In this document: one piece after another, positions 47,416 to 58,714 of the stretch
Layout: each line of letters begins with the position of its first letter
Position numbering within the stretch: the first letter of the stretch is position 1
Assembly (NCBI GenBank): GCA_026545765.1
Contig: JAIFAC010000171.1
Span: 1 to 64,000, forward strand
Length of the DNA: 64,000 nt
Reading direction: 5' to 3'
Source of the DNA: Plantago major
Lineage: Eukaryota > Streptophyta > Magnoliopsida > Lamiales > Plantaginaceae
The notes under the pieces: model-generated
Database searches by the model: none
What the model was told of the DNA's origin: nothing
What the model saw: the letters and a program-made list of their open reading frames with translations, nothing else
Position numbers and translations under genes: made by a program

Positions 47416-48900
47416 ATAAAACTAAAGACAAAGACTCACAAAGACCGCTAAAAAGGACTAAAATTAGAGTCTCATCAAAATCCCCAAACCGAACCTTTGT
47501 TCGTCCTCGAGCAAACAAACAAACCTAGACAAAAACTAGACTCAAACCACGAAAACAGCCAAAGAGTCAAGGTCCCAAGTGACCGAATCTACCATTGTAA
47601 ATAGTAAGTCCACGAGATGCAAAATTTTTGTTATCAAATCAACTTTGGCAAAATAGTGTACATAAATTCAAACAAAATCATTTCCCAGACAAATAGCACT
47701 TAAGTGTAACTCGCTAGTCCCTCACGGGTGAATGCAGTGTATCTCTCACTCTCTTGGAAGTATCCAAATGGGGTATAAGCTCAAAATAACCGAAGGTGAC
47801 TTGCGTCACAAAGGTGCCTAGAATATCTTATGCTTTTGCACTCGTCTCATTAGATCGAAAAGGACATAATAGGCGACTCATTTTTTTCAGAAAACAAAAG
47901 CTGAAATTGCTCCCCCTAATCACGTCAAACGATTCAAATCTCAATCAAATTCTTCACTATATATTCAGTGCTTGGCCTCATTGGGCTCTTTTAATCTCAA
48001 TTTTTTGTCAATGTCTATTTTACCGAAAGTCCGCACTTTTGTGCGTGTCAGTTTGGTGTACGTGCTATCAACCCTAACGGACATATGACTTTTTAAGACC
48101 ACGCCGGTATATAGGTAGTATTTGAAACACGCCTAACACGACTAATAGTGATCAATGAAGACCATAGATCCACCCCGAGATTCAAATATGAATAAGCTTT
48201 TAGGAAGCGGTAAACAAACTTTTCAACAATAATGCAAAACAACACATAAAAGTCGCAAGATAACAGTTCTCTAAACTGCTCGAACAGGGGAAGAGCTTAA
48301 AAAGAGCATGCCGTTCGTCATCCCTAACAAGACTGAGTACACATAAGTATGAAAAGTCGCAAGTAATACGTAAAAACTTGCACAACCCAAGAAATCACAC
48401 AATACATTTGCCGGTACAAAATTTTTTCATCGGCTCTCAGGCTTCTCACAGGATTTTTGGACCAAGGAGCTAAACAAACTTGCTATTTGAAAGAGAAACG
48501 ACCTTGCAGGATTAAAAATACACTATCCTACTTCCGGCTAATCATCAAACAAAACGTAGGCAGCAGGTGGATTTATCATCTACAACGAATATTCGACTTG
48601 GTAAAAGACTCGGACTCACCACGAAAATTTGAAAATAAGCCAAAAACGCAGGCCAAAAGACTCTATCTAAAAAGCTAAGACACAAACATAAACTGAAAAC
48701 AAAAGAATCACATAAAAGTGGCTAACATACCACACCACATAGACAACACAAAACATATGAAATCCCTCCTCAAATCTAAACTTCAGCTCGTCCTCGAGTT
48801 TCAAGTTTAAGCAAGCGAAGGAAAACAGAATGCTGACACGTTAGTAAAGGAAAACTTACCCCCGAGTTGCCTTCCGGGAAGCGCCTTTTATTATAGTCGT
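47416..48900 (-). other. 3' LTR tip, PPT and 3' noncoding region of the minus-strand Athila-like element
   Basis: Positions 47416-47476 are the first bases of the LTR on the minus strand (TGATGAGACTC). The PPT GGTTTGGGGATTTT precedes it. The rest holds no gene but aligns with the plus-strand Athila-like noncoding region 56670-57550 in opposite orientation, for example ACTACCTATATACCGGCGTG and AATCCTGTGAG. This identifies it as a shared 3' noncoding block. Confidence 0.75.
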
Positions 48901-49174
48901 TGGATCGACTTTTGGGAAATGCTACTATCCATTATCAAACGGGAACGAATCCCTTGCATCCGTCCCGGTATCCTCAGCATTTTGTGAGCCATCCTTAGCT
49001 CCTCTCCTCATGTTCTCTAATAGTACCATGATTCCCTGCAAACTAAAATTAAACAAATCAGAAAATTCAAAAACTAAAAAATAACTATGGGAATTAGAGG
49101 GAAAATAAAAACGAAAAAGTGGGTCAAAACTCCCTGGGTAGTCCAATGTGTATGATGGGACTATGATGTGCGAA

Positions 49175-49744
49175 TCATGGGTTTTCTTCTTGTACCGTAG
49201 GGGCAGATTCAGGAGTCAGCTCAGCAGTTAAGCAAGTAGAATGTGTTTCTTCTTGTACCGTAGGGGCAGATTCAGAAGTTAGCCCAGGAGGTAAGGGAGT
49301 AGAATGGGTTTCTTCTTGTACAGTAGGGGAAGATTCAGAAGCCAGCTCAGCATGATGGTTTATCTTCTCACGCTGGATGTCCTCAATCAACAACATCGAC
49401 AAACTCAAAGAATTGGCTAACTCAAAGAATTGTTTAAGTTTAAACTCATATATGGGTTGTCTCGCGGCTTCTTCTAGTATTGTTTGATCATCCTTGGTCA
49501 ATCCAAAATAGAAACATCCTTTCACATCCCTACTGCTCAACCTAGCATTTATGCACCATTTTTCAAGCTCTCTAAACCGATACCACGCATCGTAGAATCT
49601 TTCTCCACGAAACTGACGGAAACTATGAAGGAGTCCCCTCACTTTCTGGCGGATAGAGTAGATGTCCATCAGATATGGTTTCTTGGTTGCATAAGTCCCT
49701 ACACACACGTGGACAAGAAACCACGAGTAGTTCCGACAAAACAA
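49175..49744 (-). pseudogene. gag: Gag C-terminal half of the minus-strand Athila-like element
   Basis: A 189-codon frame resembles the C-terminal half of Retrotrans_gag domains (RGERFYDAWYRFRELEKWC, then FYFGLT, and AARQPIYEFKLKQFFELANSLS). The N-terminal half and any zinc knuckle are not found. The C-terminus holds three copies of a 24-residue repeat containing ESAPTVQEETHST, which is unusual for this family. About 300 bp later comes the motif that normally follows pol, so gag is the only gene left. The start shown is the first Met of the open frame and is not reliable. Confidence 0.6.
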
Positions 49745-49820
49745 AAACTAACGAAACAAAAGAAAACTATAAACAAAACGAGTAAAAATTTGTAATCAAG
49801 CACTACAGTAGGAATTGATT

Positions 49821-49837
49821 CCCCGGCAGACGCGCCA
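49821..49837 (-). other. Primer binding site, tRNA-Asp type (minus strand)
   Basis: The minus strand reads TGGCGCGTCTGCCGGGG, the form typical of Athila/Tat gypsy elements, 4 bp from the LTR edge at 49842. Confidence 0.85.
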
Positions 49838-49841
49838 AATT

Positions 49842-50628
49842 TGATATGCTCAAGTTACTACATAGGAAACAAGTAGAAAGCAGTTGCTGTAAATAGACAA
49901 TGCTAACCACGAGATCGTTCGCTAAGGAATCAATTAGGCTATCGCAACGATTGAAAACAAAAAGTTACTTGTGAAACAATGTGGATTTGTTTGAATTTGA
50001 GTACTTGTTAAAACTAGAAAATGGAAATTAACAATGTAGTTGTTTGTAAGAATGAGGTAGGAGGAACATAGTAGTTACGATTAAGAAATGCTAATTCGCT
50101 CTAGGGATACGTTCATACTGTCACACGGTCGGTGTACAAAAAACTATCAATTCAACCTTTACCAAACGAGTTTGAAGATATTTGAACTAGAGTAATCATG
50201 GGTCGCCAATCCACGATCCTTAACCAAAATGTTTTAGAGAATCATTGAACGAGAGTATTGAATGAAGGGTTTTTACGAAGATCTTTGAACGAGCCTAACC
50301 TATATGAACGATTTCAAACCCTAGAAGCGAATACACAAAGCTATCACGCAACTACCATGTCCGGAGTGATTTAGCTACTCATAATCGAAGCAAGGATGAA
50401 AGAATACAAGATATTGCTCATGATTAACACAAACAGAATGATAATTGCATGCAAGCTCAAATAATTCGAGAAACAGAATTAGAACGAATTGAATAAGATA
50501 AAACAATAGAGATTTACCTCGGTAATCGGGGATTCGATATCAATCCTTCGATAATTAAGCAAAACCAAGCTCCAAATTGTTATCAATATCAAAGTATGAA
50601 TGTCTGGAGCTTTTTCTATCAACTAAGT
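49842..50628 (-). repeat. 5' LTR fragment of the minus-strand Athila-like element
   Basis: It aligns with 28409-29170 and stops exactly where another element's LTR starts (50629). The missing remainder should lie beyond the right edge of that insertion, outside the window. No gene is present. Confidence 0.8.
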
Positions 50629-52011
50629 TCATGAGTCGGTTTTAGACCGTCTCATTTGGTCTTTTTTACGGTCTTTTTGTCATCATTGAGTATAACTTTA
50701 TTTAGTTTTTCTTGAATTTTTTACTTGTTTTGTTCTTTGTGTGTTTTGTAGATATTTGGATAAACCGCGCTAATGGAAGGCAAAAATGGTGTACTTTGTA
50801 TGCATCTACAAGCTATGGAGTTCCAATGCCTCGTACGGATACTAGAAGTGGAGCGGGAAGGCCAAAATATCGAGAATTTGAGTCAAAAAGGCGTCGAAGG
50901 GCAAAATGGTCATTCCTGAAGAAGTTGGCAATGCCGCTTAGAATCGGCAGACGCCATAAACTTCTGCTTAAATGTAGTAATCGCGCCATTGACTGGCGAC
51001 TCAGCTTTTGGAAAATCGCACTCCTCTTCTCCGCCTTTGCCGATTTGTTTCCTGATTCGTAAAAACATAGTTTTTCTCCTTTCTATTACTAGGAATTAGA
51101 CATAATCACTTTTCATATTCATTCTATTGTGAAGAACAACGCTCTAGAGCTAGACCTAGTTTTCAAGGCAATTACCCGAGTTCGAGGTAATTGAACTGTT
51201 TTCCTTTGTAATTTGAAGATTGACGTTGATTGGAAGGTTATGTACACAGCTTTTGCATCGATTCGATTTCGTTCTTCGATTTCTACCTAGGTTTTGTGAC
51301 AACGAAGGGTAAAATTGTATCAATTCTCTCGAATCTTTGTTTTGTGCTTGAGATTATGTTTATTGCTAATATGATTATGATTTCGCTTATCATGAGTAGC
51401 TAAACACCCTATTATGGGTTGGTGACTGATTCAATGCATGCTAGTTAGGGTTTACGTGATTCGAAGTGCATCGGGATTCGATTACTTGTGCTTTTTAGAT
51501 TAATCACGTACCTTGCTATTACGTTTGATGCACAATCCGTCAATATCACTGTTAGATTAAGAATTTAATCAACACACCCAAATGTTTCCGTCTTGCTTCA
51601 ATCTAACAGTTAGTTGCAAACAGTAATAGTAGGATTAGCTAAATTAATTGTAGCCTAGTTGAATTGACGCCTCCGCTAGTGCTATTCATTTTTTAACTCA
51701 AGTCCTTGACAGCTAGCTAGCCTGTTGACGTCACCACTCCGTAATTTTCCCCATTCATATTTCAATCTCATTACTATCAATTCGGTTCCTAGCATCGCAA
51801 GTAGTTAGTTACTTTAGTATAATATCTCGCCGCCGAGGCAAACCAAATTTACTGTTCTTCATATTGTTATCTTTATTTGTAAACAAAACTTAGCCTAGTT
51901 AAGTCCTTCGAGACCGACCTCGGGGTTAACTTCACTACACTATAGGTTTTCGTAGTGTTAAGGATTAACTCTTGGCTTGAAACAAATTTAGAACTTTGCT
52001 TTGACACATCA
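50629..52011 (+). repeat. 5' LTR of Athila-like element A (1.38 kb)
   Basis: The LTR starts TCATGAGTCGG (a changed TGATGAG) and ends ACACATCA. It aligns end to end with the solo LTR at 23114-24512. The open frame at 50712-51062 inside it is not conserved in the solo copy and is not a gene. Confidence 0.88.
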
Positions 52012-52017
52012 AGTTTT

Positions 52018-52035
52018 TGGAGCCGCTGCTGGGGA
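52018..52035 (+). other. Primer binding site, tRNA-Asp type
   Basis: The sequence TGGAGCCGCTGCTGGGGA lies 6 bp after the LTR end. It differs by a few bases from the TGGCGCCGTTGCCGGGGA form of Athila/Tat elements. Confidence 0.75.
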
Positions 52036-52274
52036 CTGAACTCCTTTGTTAAGTTTACGAATTCTTGTGACCGTATTTTACTTTCTGTATTTTTAATTCG
52101 TTGTTTTCCTGTTCTCTGTGCCTAACGCATTTCCCTTTCAGGTAGTGCATGAACGGAAGAAGAGGTCTTAATTCACCCATTGTACCGTTTGTTGACGATA
52201 TTGATTGGTATTGCAGCAGGTAGAGAAGGATCAGAGAGATAGTAGGTGCACCGGTAATCCAGCAGCATATCGAA

Positions 52275-52924
52275 ATGGCTAATGAACCACCGCCTTCCAT
52301 GGTTGTTATCTTCGCACCACCTTTGGGCAACCACCGCCCTAGCATTGTCAACCCGGACAATGTTAGGAGTTTTGATATTAAGGGCCATCTCATGGCCCTA
52401 CTTCCGAAGTTCTATGGGCAGAAGAATGAGGACGTCATGGGATTTTTGTTAGAGCTGGAACTGTTCATTGGGAACCTAGCTAAGGGCGAAGGAGTAACTG
52501 ACAATGATCTAAGGATGAAGGTTTTTCCCTTGTGCTTGCATGATAAGGCACGAATGTGGATGAATGGTTTGGATGAGGGAAGCCTAACCACATGGCCACA
52601 GGTATACAGTGCATTCATGCAAATGTACTGCCCCCAGTCTAAAACTTCTGCAATTAGGCAACAGATCAGCACTTTTACTCAGATGTATGATGAGTCTCTA
52701 TATGAGGCGTGGAACAAGGATCTAGTGCAGAGATTGCAGCGCTTGCCAATGAAATCAAGCAACTTAAGGCACATGCCCTTAACAGCAGCCCCGACTTATC
52801 TACTGAGGTATTTGGAGTCTGCAAGAACCCTGGGCATGGAGCTAATATGTGCAGGTCTGATCTAGCCATAGAAAGGAAGAAGCCCGGAGCAGAAGCACCA
52901 CAGGGGGAGGTATACTGGGTCTAG
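52275..52924 (+). pseudogene. gag: Gypsy gag (Retrotrans_gag), internally deleted
   Basis: The ATG at 52275 opens MANEPPPSMV. The capsid domain runs through FYGQKNEDVMGFLLELELF, LRMKVFPLCLHDKARMWM and YDESLYEAW to about 52715. There the sequence jumps to a linker (AEIAALANEIKQLK) in another frame, skipping roughly 100 residues expected after YEAW. The zinc knuckle near 52809-52850 reads G-V-C-KNPG-H-GANM-C, so the first Cys is lost. The frame ends at 52924. Non-functional. Confidence 0.85.
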
Positions 52925-53140
52925 CAAGGACCATATGGGAAACTGGTTTACTGGCAGAAAAGGAACAACTTCAATGCGCAACGAGGAGGGTACCAGAAAC
53001 CTCCTACCAATCAGTTTAATCGATACGGTGATAGATCCCTGTTAAGCTATGCCAATGATAACTGCGAGAACCAAACCCCAAGAGTCCACGAGGTCCAACC
53101 AACAGGTAGCTCTGGATTAGCTGATGATTTTAGGAGCTTC

Positions 53141-54178
53141 ATGAACGAGTCGCGAGAGTTCATGCGCGAAACCAAGGTATACCGCCAGTCCACAGACTTC
53201 CGTATTGGGAAGCTGGAGAAGGACAACGAAAAAATCCATGGCGTTCTTCAGCAGCTACTTGAGAAGAACCAGGAGAGGGAGAATGGAAAATTTCCTGGTG
53301 CCCCTGATAGGGCGATAGCGATCAAGGTTATAGCAGAAACTATGGTCGAGGTGATTGTTTTGGGAGATAAAACACGTGTTGAGGTTTCAAAACAGACTTG
53401 TGCAACTTGTAGGTGTGCATTATCTGTTACGATGGCTAGAGAAGCGACAGTGGAAGAGGAGATGACCCCCTGTAATCCTGATGACGAATTGACTCCCGAA
53501 CAAGAGGGAGATACAGGTATTGCAGATCAGGATATGATTTCTGTAGCAGACGAGGATTCTGTGAATATGGTAAGCACTCCGGAGGCAGAAGCAAGTCGCA
53601 TTCCGGCCAAGGAAGAACAGAGCACGGAGAATGGAGCAGAGTACCCCCTAGGTAAGAAGAGCTTTAACATTATAGTAGGGATGGGCACCTCTATGGTAAA
53701 AGCAACCTTGGATACCGGAGCTACCGTTAGCACTATCCCGCACAGCCTCTTCAAAGGATGTAAGTTCACGAGACTGGAGGAGATGAAAGCTCGTCTATTG
53801 ATGGTGAATGGGTCGCATAGGAGACCTATTGGACTCGCAAGGGATGTTGCAGTCAAACTGAATGGGGAGACGATCCTCACTGATTTTGTTGTCTTGAAAG
53901 ACGTTAGGGAAGAACAGGAGGAGGCACCCGAAACAGTCGTACTTGGGTGGCCATTTCTACTCGCCTCTAAAATGGACATCAGTGTGTTTAGGTGCACAAC
54001 GACATATGAGGTGAATGGTCAAGTGGGAATAGTGAAGGCATTAGACTACCTCCCTAAGGATTTTATTCGGAAGGAGTATTCTGCAGGTTTTGTGGGACCC
54101 CTCTACGTAATCTCTCAGGAGCAGAGCAAAAGGAGTGCAAGCAAGGGGAAGTTTAGTACCCAACATCGTGTCAATTAG
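53141..54178 (+). CDS. Gag tail and retropepsin-type aspartic protease
   Basis: This frame of 345 codons is open. The N-terminal part is a coiled-coil/linker of Gag (FMNESREFMRETKVY, KLEKDNEKIHGVLQQLLEKN). The protease domain spans about residues 170-300: KSFNIIVGMGTSMVKATLDTG with the catalytic DTGA at 53711-53722, then LARDVAVKLNG and VVLGWPFLL (the conserved flap/GRPFL-like part, Arg changed to Trp). The protein cleaves the polyprotein in family members. The stop at 54178 is followed at once by the post-pol CAAGCGCTT motif, so RT is missing by design or deletion. The Met shown is the first in the frame; the real polyprotein starts upstream in gag. Confidence 0.8.
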   Translation: MNESREFMRETKVYRQSTDFRIGKLEKDNEKIHGVLQQLLEKNQERENGKFPGAPDRAIAIKVIAETMVEVIVLGDKTRVEVSKQTCATCRCALSVTMAREATVEEEMTPCNPDDELTPEQEGDTGIADQDMISVADEDSVNMVSTPEAEASRIPAKEEQSTENGAEYPLGKKSFNIIVGMGTSMVKATLDTGATVSTIPHSLFKGCKFTRLEEMKARLLMVNGSHRRPIGLARDVAVKLNGETILTDFVVLKDVREEQEEAPETVVLGWPFLLASKMDISVFRCTTTYEVNGQVGIVKALDYLPKDFIRKEYSAGFVGPLYVISQEQSKRSASKGKFSTQHRVN

Positions 54179-55082
54179 AGCGCGAAAGTCAAGCTAGAGA
54201 CTTAAAACAAGCGCTTCCCGGGAGGCAACCCGAGCTTTACTTGTTTTCTTTTTAGATAGCTTGCATAGCATTCACGCCTTTCTCTCATAAAGTAGTTGCA
54301 TTCACGTTAAAAAAAAAAAGTGGAACAGGTAAACTGGCGACGCCAGTTTACAAACTGGCGACACCAGTTTGTTCCTAATACCCCCCCCCCCCCCCCCCCC
54401 CCAACTTTTTTTTTCCTTCTTTCTCTCCTCATTATCTCTCCTTCCCCGCTCTCATTCTCTTCTCTTGCCCCATGACTCCTTGCCAAAATCCTCCATCCTC
54501 CCCCTTTTTCTCCTCCATTCTTCGAACTCCGCCTCACATCTCGAAGTTTGCATCATCTAGGACACGTTTTCGGCATCCAAAACTCACATCTTCCATTCAT
54601 TATCACGATCCAATGTAAAATCTCAAGAACCCTAACTTTTTGCGATTTGGGGATTTTCGATTTTTGGCTTAAATTGAGCTTTCTTATGATATTCTCTTAG
54701 TACTTGTTGATCATTGAGCATGTTCTAAGTAGTAATTGTTGCCAATTTTGTCGATTCCCATGCTATTTGTGATTTGTGAATTGGGTATGATGGTTGGATT
54801 TTCATGGTCGATTTGAGTTGGTTTGAGTTTTCTAGTAGTACGGTTCACTTATTCTTGGTGTTTCTGAGCTAACTTGGAATCGTTTGGTTACTGCCACCGT
54901 TGCGTTGCACTGGCTTACTACTTTTCTCTGCCTATTTGTCTACGTTGAGTTGAGATGTTCTCGCTTTATGGTTTAAACTATTATCGCATATGCTAAGGCT
55001 TGAATTATTCTCACTAACACGAAGTCCACTTACCTACCGCTATCCTTGATCCGGTTTCCTCTGTTTTGATTTCCAGGTAACT
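54179..55082 (+). other. Leader between protease and the plant-transposon ORF, with palindromes and a poly-C run
   Basis: No gene is here. An odd-centred perfect palindrome spans 54330-54350 (arms TAAACTGGCG and CGCCAGTTTA around one A), and a near-identical imperfect one follows at 54350-54373. A run of 22 Cs lies at 54381-54402. CT-rich leader follows to about 54540. A TTTCCAG acceptor-like sequence stands just before the ATG at 55083. Confidence 0.65.
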
Positions 55083-56227
55083 ATGTCTGCCCGCACTCGA
55101 GGAGGGAAACACCCGCGCACGGAGACATGATCCTCCTCTAGAGCCGCTTATAAGCCCTCCAGGGATGCTCTTCAGTACCAGCAGGAGTTTAAGCCAGATA
55201 AAAGAGTCTTTTTGGCCGAGCGCGAGATCCAATGGGGGACAACCCTCAGAACGGGGACCACACGTACGAATTGTACGGCCGCCTAGAACACAATGACTGG
55301 CTTGGGGTGAATAGGAACTACACAGGATACGACAAAGACTTGGTCCGAGTGTTCTACGTTAACTTTCAGGACGCAGTTGAGCATAGGGTTCACGTGCGGG
55401 GTAAAGAGGTTGTCTTCAAATTTACCGCCATCTCGCATTCCTCCACCGCCGATCCCGATGACCAAGACGATTCACGCACATCACAAACCAATCAACCCAT
55501 TCCTAACAGGTGGTCACGCCTCACCCATGACTATGCCGAGTTCCCTAAGGCAGATCATTGGAAGATTCACAGGGGAGACTTGAAGAGAAGAGCTCGGGTG
55601 CTTTGGAAATGGTTTGTTACCTCTGTCTACCCCAGCAAGAATGATGAGTACGTTAGAGGACACGAGGCCTGGACTATGCACGCAATCCTGTCTAACCCAT
55701 CCAGACTAATAGACCTGGGAGCAATCCTCTACGACTTATTCTTGGCGCAGAGAGTCAACAAGGCTGGATGCCTCATTTTTCCTTGTATGATCACTGCCAT
55801 GTGCAATGAAGCCGGCGTTCTAGTGCGCATCTCGGATGGCATGGGCAGCCGTATTACACCCGACTCCCCCAGGCGAACGCGATTGGCTTATGACAAGATC
55901 TATGAAGCTCTCAAAGAAAAGATAGAACGCCAGGCATCGGCTGAAGCTGATACACCTCCAGCGAACTCCGCGAGTCCTGCACATCCTGCAGCTGGTACGT
56001 CATCCCAAGGTGCATATGTCTTCCATTTCCAAAGTCTACAGGGCTATCTCGATAGTCGCTTTACGAGGTATGAGACACAAGATTGTGGCATCCGGACGCT
56101 TATCGCCGCAAGAGAAGGCTATACAGAGACCCAGCTTAATGCAGAAGAAGGCACTCACCGCCGCTACCCAGTCCGAGCTTATGCGTGCGCAGTAGACACT
56201 TTCATAGTGGACAAATCAAGACGATGA
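55083..56227 (+). pseudogene. Athila ORF with 'putative plant transposon protein' domain
   Basis: The ORF sits between pol and the 3' LTR in Athila-type elements; its role is unknown. The natural ATG at 55083 (MSARTRGGKHPRTET) is cut by a 1-nt shift at about 55128 that makes TGA. The main frame is open at 55232-56227 (331 codons). Domain motifs are LVRVFYVNF, HVRGKEVVFKF, LKRRARVLWKWFVTSVYP, YVRGHEAWTMHAILSNPSRLIDLGAILYDLFL and KAGCLIFPCMITAMCNEAGV. A Pro/Ala-rich linker and a broken coiled C-terminus follow. The older name 'env-like' is not supported by any signal peptide or membrane helix here. Confidence 0.8.
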
Positions 56228-57560
56228 GATGTGTGGATGGAATACATATGCGCAGATGGCATCAGATATGCAGGGTCGGTATGATTTATTACAAGGATGG
56301 CAACCACAGGTTGGATATTCCCACCAGCCAGGAGAGGAGGACGATGGAGATGAATAGCTTTTTGTTTTTCTTCCCGGTAGTACCTTTTCTTCGCTTCTTT
56401 CCCTTTTAGCCTATTCGTTGGGGACTTTATCCTGTATTTCTTCCCAAAGATTACCTTCTTTTGTTTTCTCTCAGATTTCGCATTTTATCCTGTATTTCTT
56501 ATCCTGTCTGTTGAGTCTAAGTCTGTCTCCCAAGTCGAGCGTCTATTGCATGTACTAAACCTGTTTAATGCTTTTTCTTTGATTGATCCCTGACTATTAG
56601 CAGTGCATGTTTAAGTTTCCTAAGTTCGTTTTTGTTGTAAATAGAAAGTTTGTTCTAATTTTGTAGTCCAAAAAATCCTGTGAGTAGACCTTAGCCGATG
56701 AAAAAATATTGTACCAGCGCCTGTGTGATTTAATTCGGGAAGTGCAAACTCCCTTGTTTGCGCCTCATCATTCTCATGTGTACTCTGTGTAAGTTAAGTA
56801 TGACGAACGACATGTTTTACATTCTTATTTGTTTGTGCCAAACCTGTTCCAAGTCCAGGTTTGGGGAGGAAGTTTATGTGCCCTACTTGTATTGATAAAG
56901 ACTGTGTTTAGGCTTTTCGTTCTCTCAAAAAATAAAAAAATAAGTCTCGAAGTGGATCTATGGTAGTAGTTACCACTGTTACTCATGTTGGGCACGTTTC
57001 AGATACTACCTATATACCGGCGTGGCCCTTAAAAGCTATATGTCCGTGAGGGTTGATGGCATGTACACCAAACCAGCACGCACAAAAGTGCGCGGACTTT
57101 CGGTAAAACAGACACTACCAAAAAATTGAGACAGAAAAAAAATATACAAGCATATGGGTCATATATAAGACTGCAAAAATAAAAAATATATATATATTGA
57201 AAAAAGAGGGAACGATTGGCTTTTATAAGTCTACTGCTGATTGTTATAGAGCTATGAAAAAAGTCCCTTCCGACTTAACTGATTGAGTACATTGAATGAG
57301 GTATTTGCGGCATCTTTGTGACGTGAGTCACCTTCCTTACCCCTTTATATTCTTGAGTGATTGCCCCTACTGGACACTTCCAGGAGTGTGAGAGAATAGA
57401 TGCATAGGATCCACTTGTGAGGGACTGCCATTTTAGACTAAAGTTCTATTTACTTTGGAAACGAACTTTTTGAACTTATGCATGGTATCCTATAAATGTC
57501 AGTATGATGTCAAAGCTTCTGCATTTCTTGGGCGTGTTACTTGCAATCGTAGCCTCAGTA
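56228..57560 (+). other. 3' noncoding block of Athila-like element A
   Basis: No gene is seen. It contains the shared noncoding motifs (AATCCTGTGAG near 56677, ACTACCTATATACCGGCGTG near 57004) and the motif CAGGTTTGGGGAGGAAGTTT near 56860. A TATATATATA run with A-rich flanks is at 57188-57198. It aligns in inverse orientation with 47700-48460. The alignment ends near 57560. Confidence 0.65.
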
Positions 57561-58714
57561 GCTTGGGAGCTAGATCAACGACTACATAGAGTTTACTTTT
57601 CTCGTCGACGAAGATCCGGAGCTAGATGAGATCGAGGAAGAACAATGAAACGTTGGATAAAATATTCGAGCTACGCAACAATAGATTGGATGGACAAGTG
57701 CTTCAACGGGATCGAGGGTTTAACCCTTGACGAATAAGCCATCATGAAAACAGGGGTCGAGCTATAAGACCTAAAACAAGCGCTTCTTGGCAGGCAACCC
57801 ATGATCATGTTTATTTTAGACACTTGCATTTTCACTTTTTATTTTTCATTTTCGATTTCTATACCAAACATCAGGTTTTGGGGAGGAAGACCCCATGAGA
57901 TTTGCATGTAATTCATAGTCCTGATTTCACTCCAAACATGCTATCTCACACACTTTTGAGCCCAGGTACCATGGAAGAATGAAGGAGGATACCCATCGTA
58001 AGATGAATAAACCTTTCTGGAGCTTGTGAGCAATGCACAGCCGAGAGACCAAGATAATATGCGGGGGTGGAATTAAATGAAGAAGCATGGAAGTACAACA
58101 CCGATAGGGGAGTATCTGTCCTTTTTCTTCTTTACTTTCCTAGTTTCCTATTTGCTCTCTGCTAGGTTTGGGGGAAGAATTTGATTTGACTATTGCCTGC
58201 TATCTTGATTTGACTACTGCCTGCTATCTTGCTTGGTCTTGTTGAAAAATGTTTTGTTCTATGGTGGAGTACCGGATTGTGAGCCATAACTATGTTAGGG
58301 GTTGTGGATTTGTTTTATGCTTTGTTTCTTGCTGAATATATGCTCTGACCAAATTCGACCCATGCTATTTTGATGAATGAGTTTACTTGCTACTATAATT
58401 GTTGTCCTATGTGCAACCATGTGAACACTGCTACCCTTGAGTTTTTTTTGTCAGCAGAATGAATATTATTAGTGGTACCCACCATTCTGAATCCTTTTCT
58501 ATACCTTTCGCTAACCCCGCTGAATGCTTTTTAAGCCCTTATGAAACTCCACCATATATCCTACACTTGCTTTTCTAAAGCGGTGACAACAACCTACCGC
58601 TGAGCTTGAACGAAGAAACAAAGCAACGAGTTCCAAAGAATGGAGGAGAATCATGTTTTGATCATGATCGAGAATTGATTTGGGGGAACGTAGAGAAGAA
58701 AACCCTGACCCCAC
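57561..58714 (+). mobile_element. Athila-like remnant C (post-pol and PPT-like region only)
   Basis: The segment carries its own post-pol motif (CAAGCGCTTCTTGGCAGGCA near 57778) and two purine-rich tracts after it (TTTTGGGGAGGAAGACC near 57885 and GGTTTGGGGGAAGAATTT near 58165), with a third TTGGGGGAA near 58680. No open gene remains; short reading frames do not match families. It is followed by the LTR of element B. Confidence 0.5.

Larger units (their letters stand above)
28409..50628 (-). mobile_element. Minus-strand Athila/Tat-like gypsy element without pol, interrupted
   Basis: On the minus strand the parts are: 5' LTR (50628 to 49842, cut by the element starting at 50629), tRNA-Asp PBS (49837-49821), gag (about 49744-49175), a long 3' noncoding region (48900-47477) ending in a PPT, and a 3' LTR made of 47476-47421 plus 29489-28409. 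The 3' LTR is split by the insertion at 29490-47415. Only about 300 bp separate gag from the GGCGCTTCCCGGAAGGCAAC motif that normally follows pol, so RT, RNase H and integrase are absent and the element is non-autonomous. Confidence 0.75.
50629..57560 (+). mobile_element. Athila-like gypsy element A, non-autonomous (no RT, RNase H or integrase)
   Basis: The order is 5' LTR (50629-52011), tRNA-Asp-like PBS (52018-52035), gag with an internal deletion, aspartic protease ORF, the post-pol motif (CAAGCGCTTCCCGGGAGGCA near 54209), the plant-transposon ORF (55083-56227) and a 3' noncoding block to about 57560. No 3' LTR follows; an unrelated Athila-like piece is joined instead. The same family left the solo LTR at 23114-24512. 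Confidence 0.8.

Noticed and set aside
47796..48678. Plus-strand open frames in 47796-48077 and 48457-48678
   Set aside because: This is the 3' noncoding block of a minus-strand element; the inverse copy at 56670-57550 does not keep these frames.
50712..51062. 116-codon open frame with Arg-rich segment
   Set aside because: It lies wholly inside the gypsy LTR and is not kept in the matching solo LTR at 23114-24512.
54307..54560. Gly-rich minus frame and Pro/Ser-rich plus frame
   Set aside because: Both are made by the 22-C run and CT-rich leader; low complexity only.
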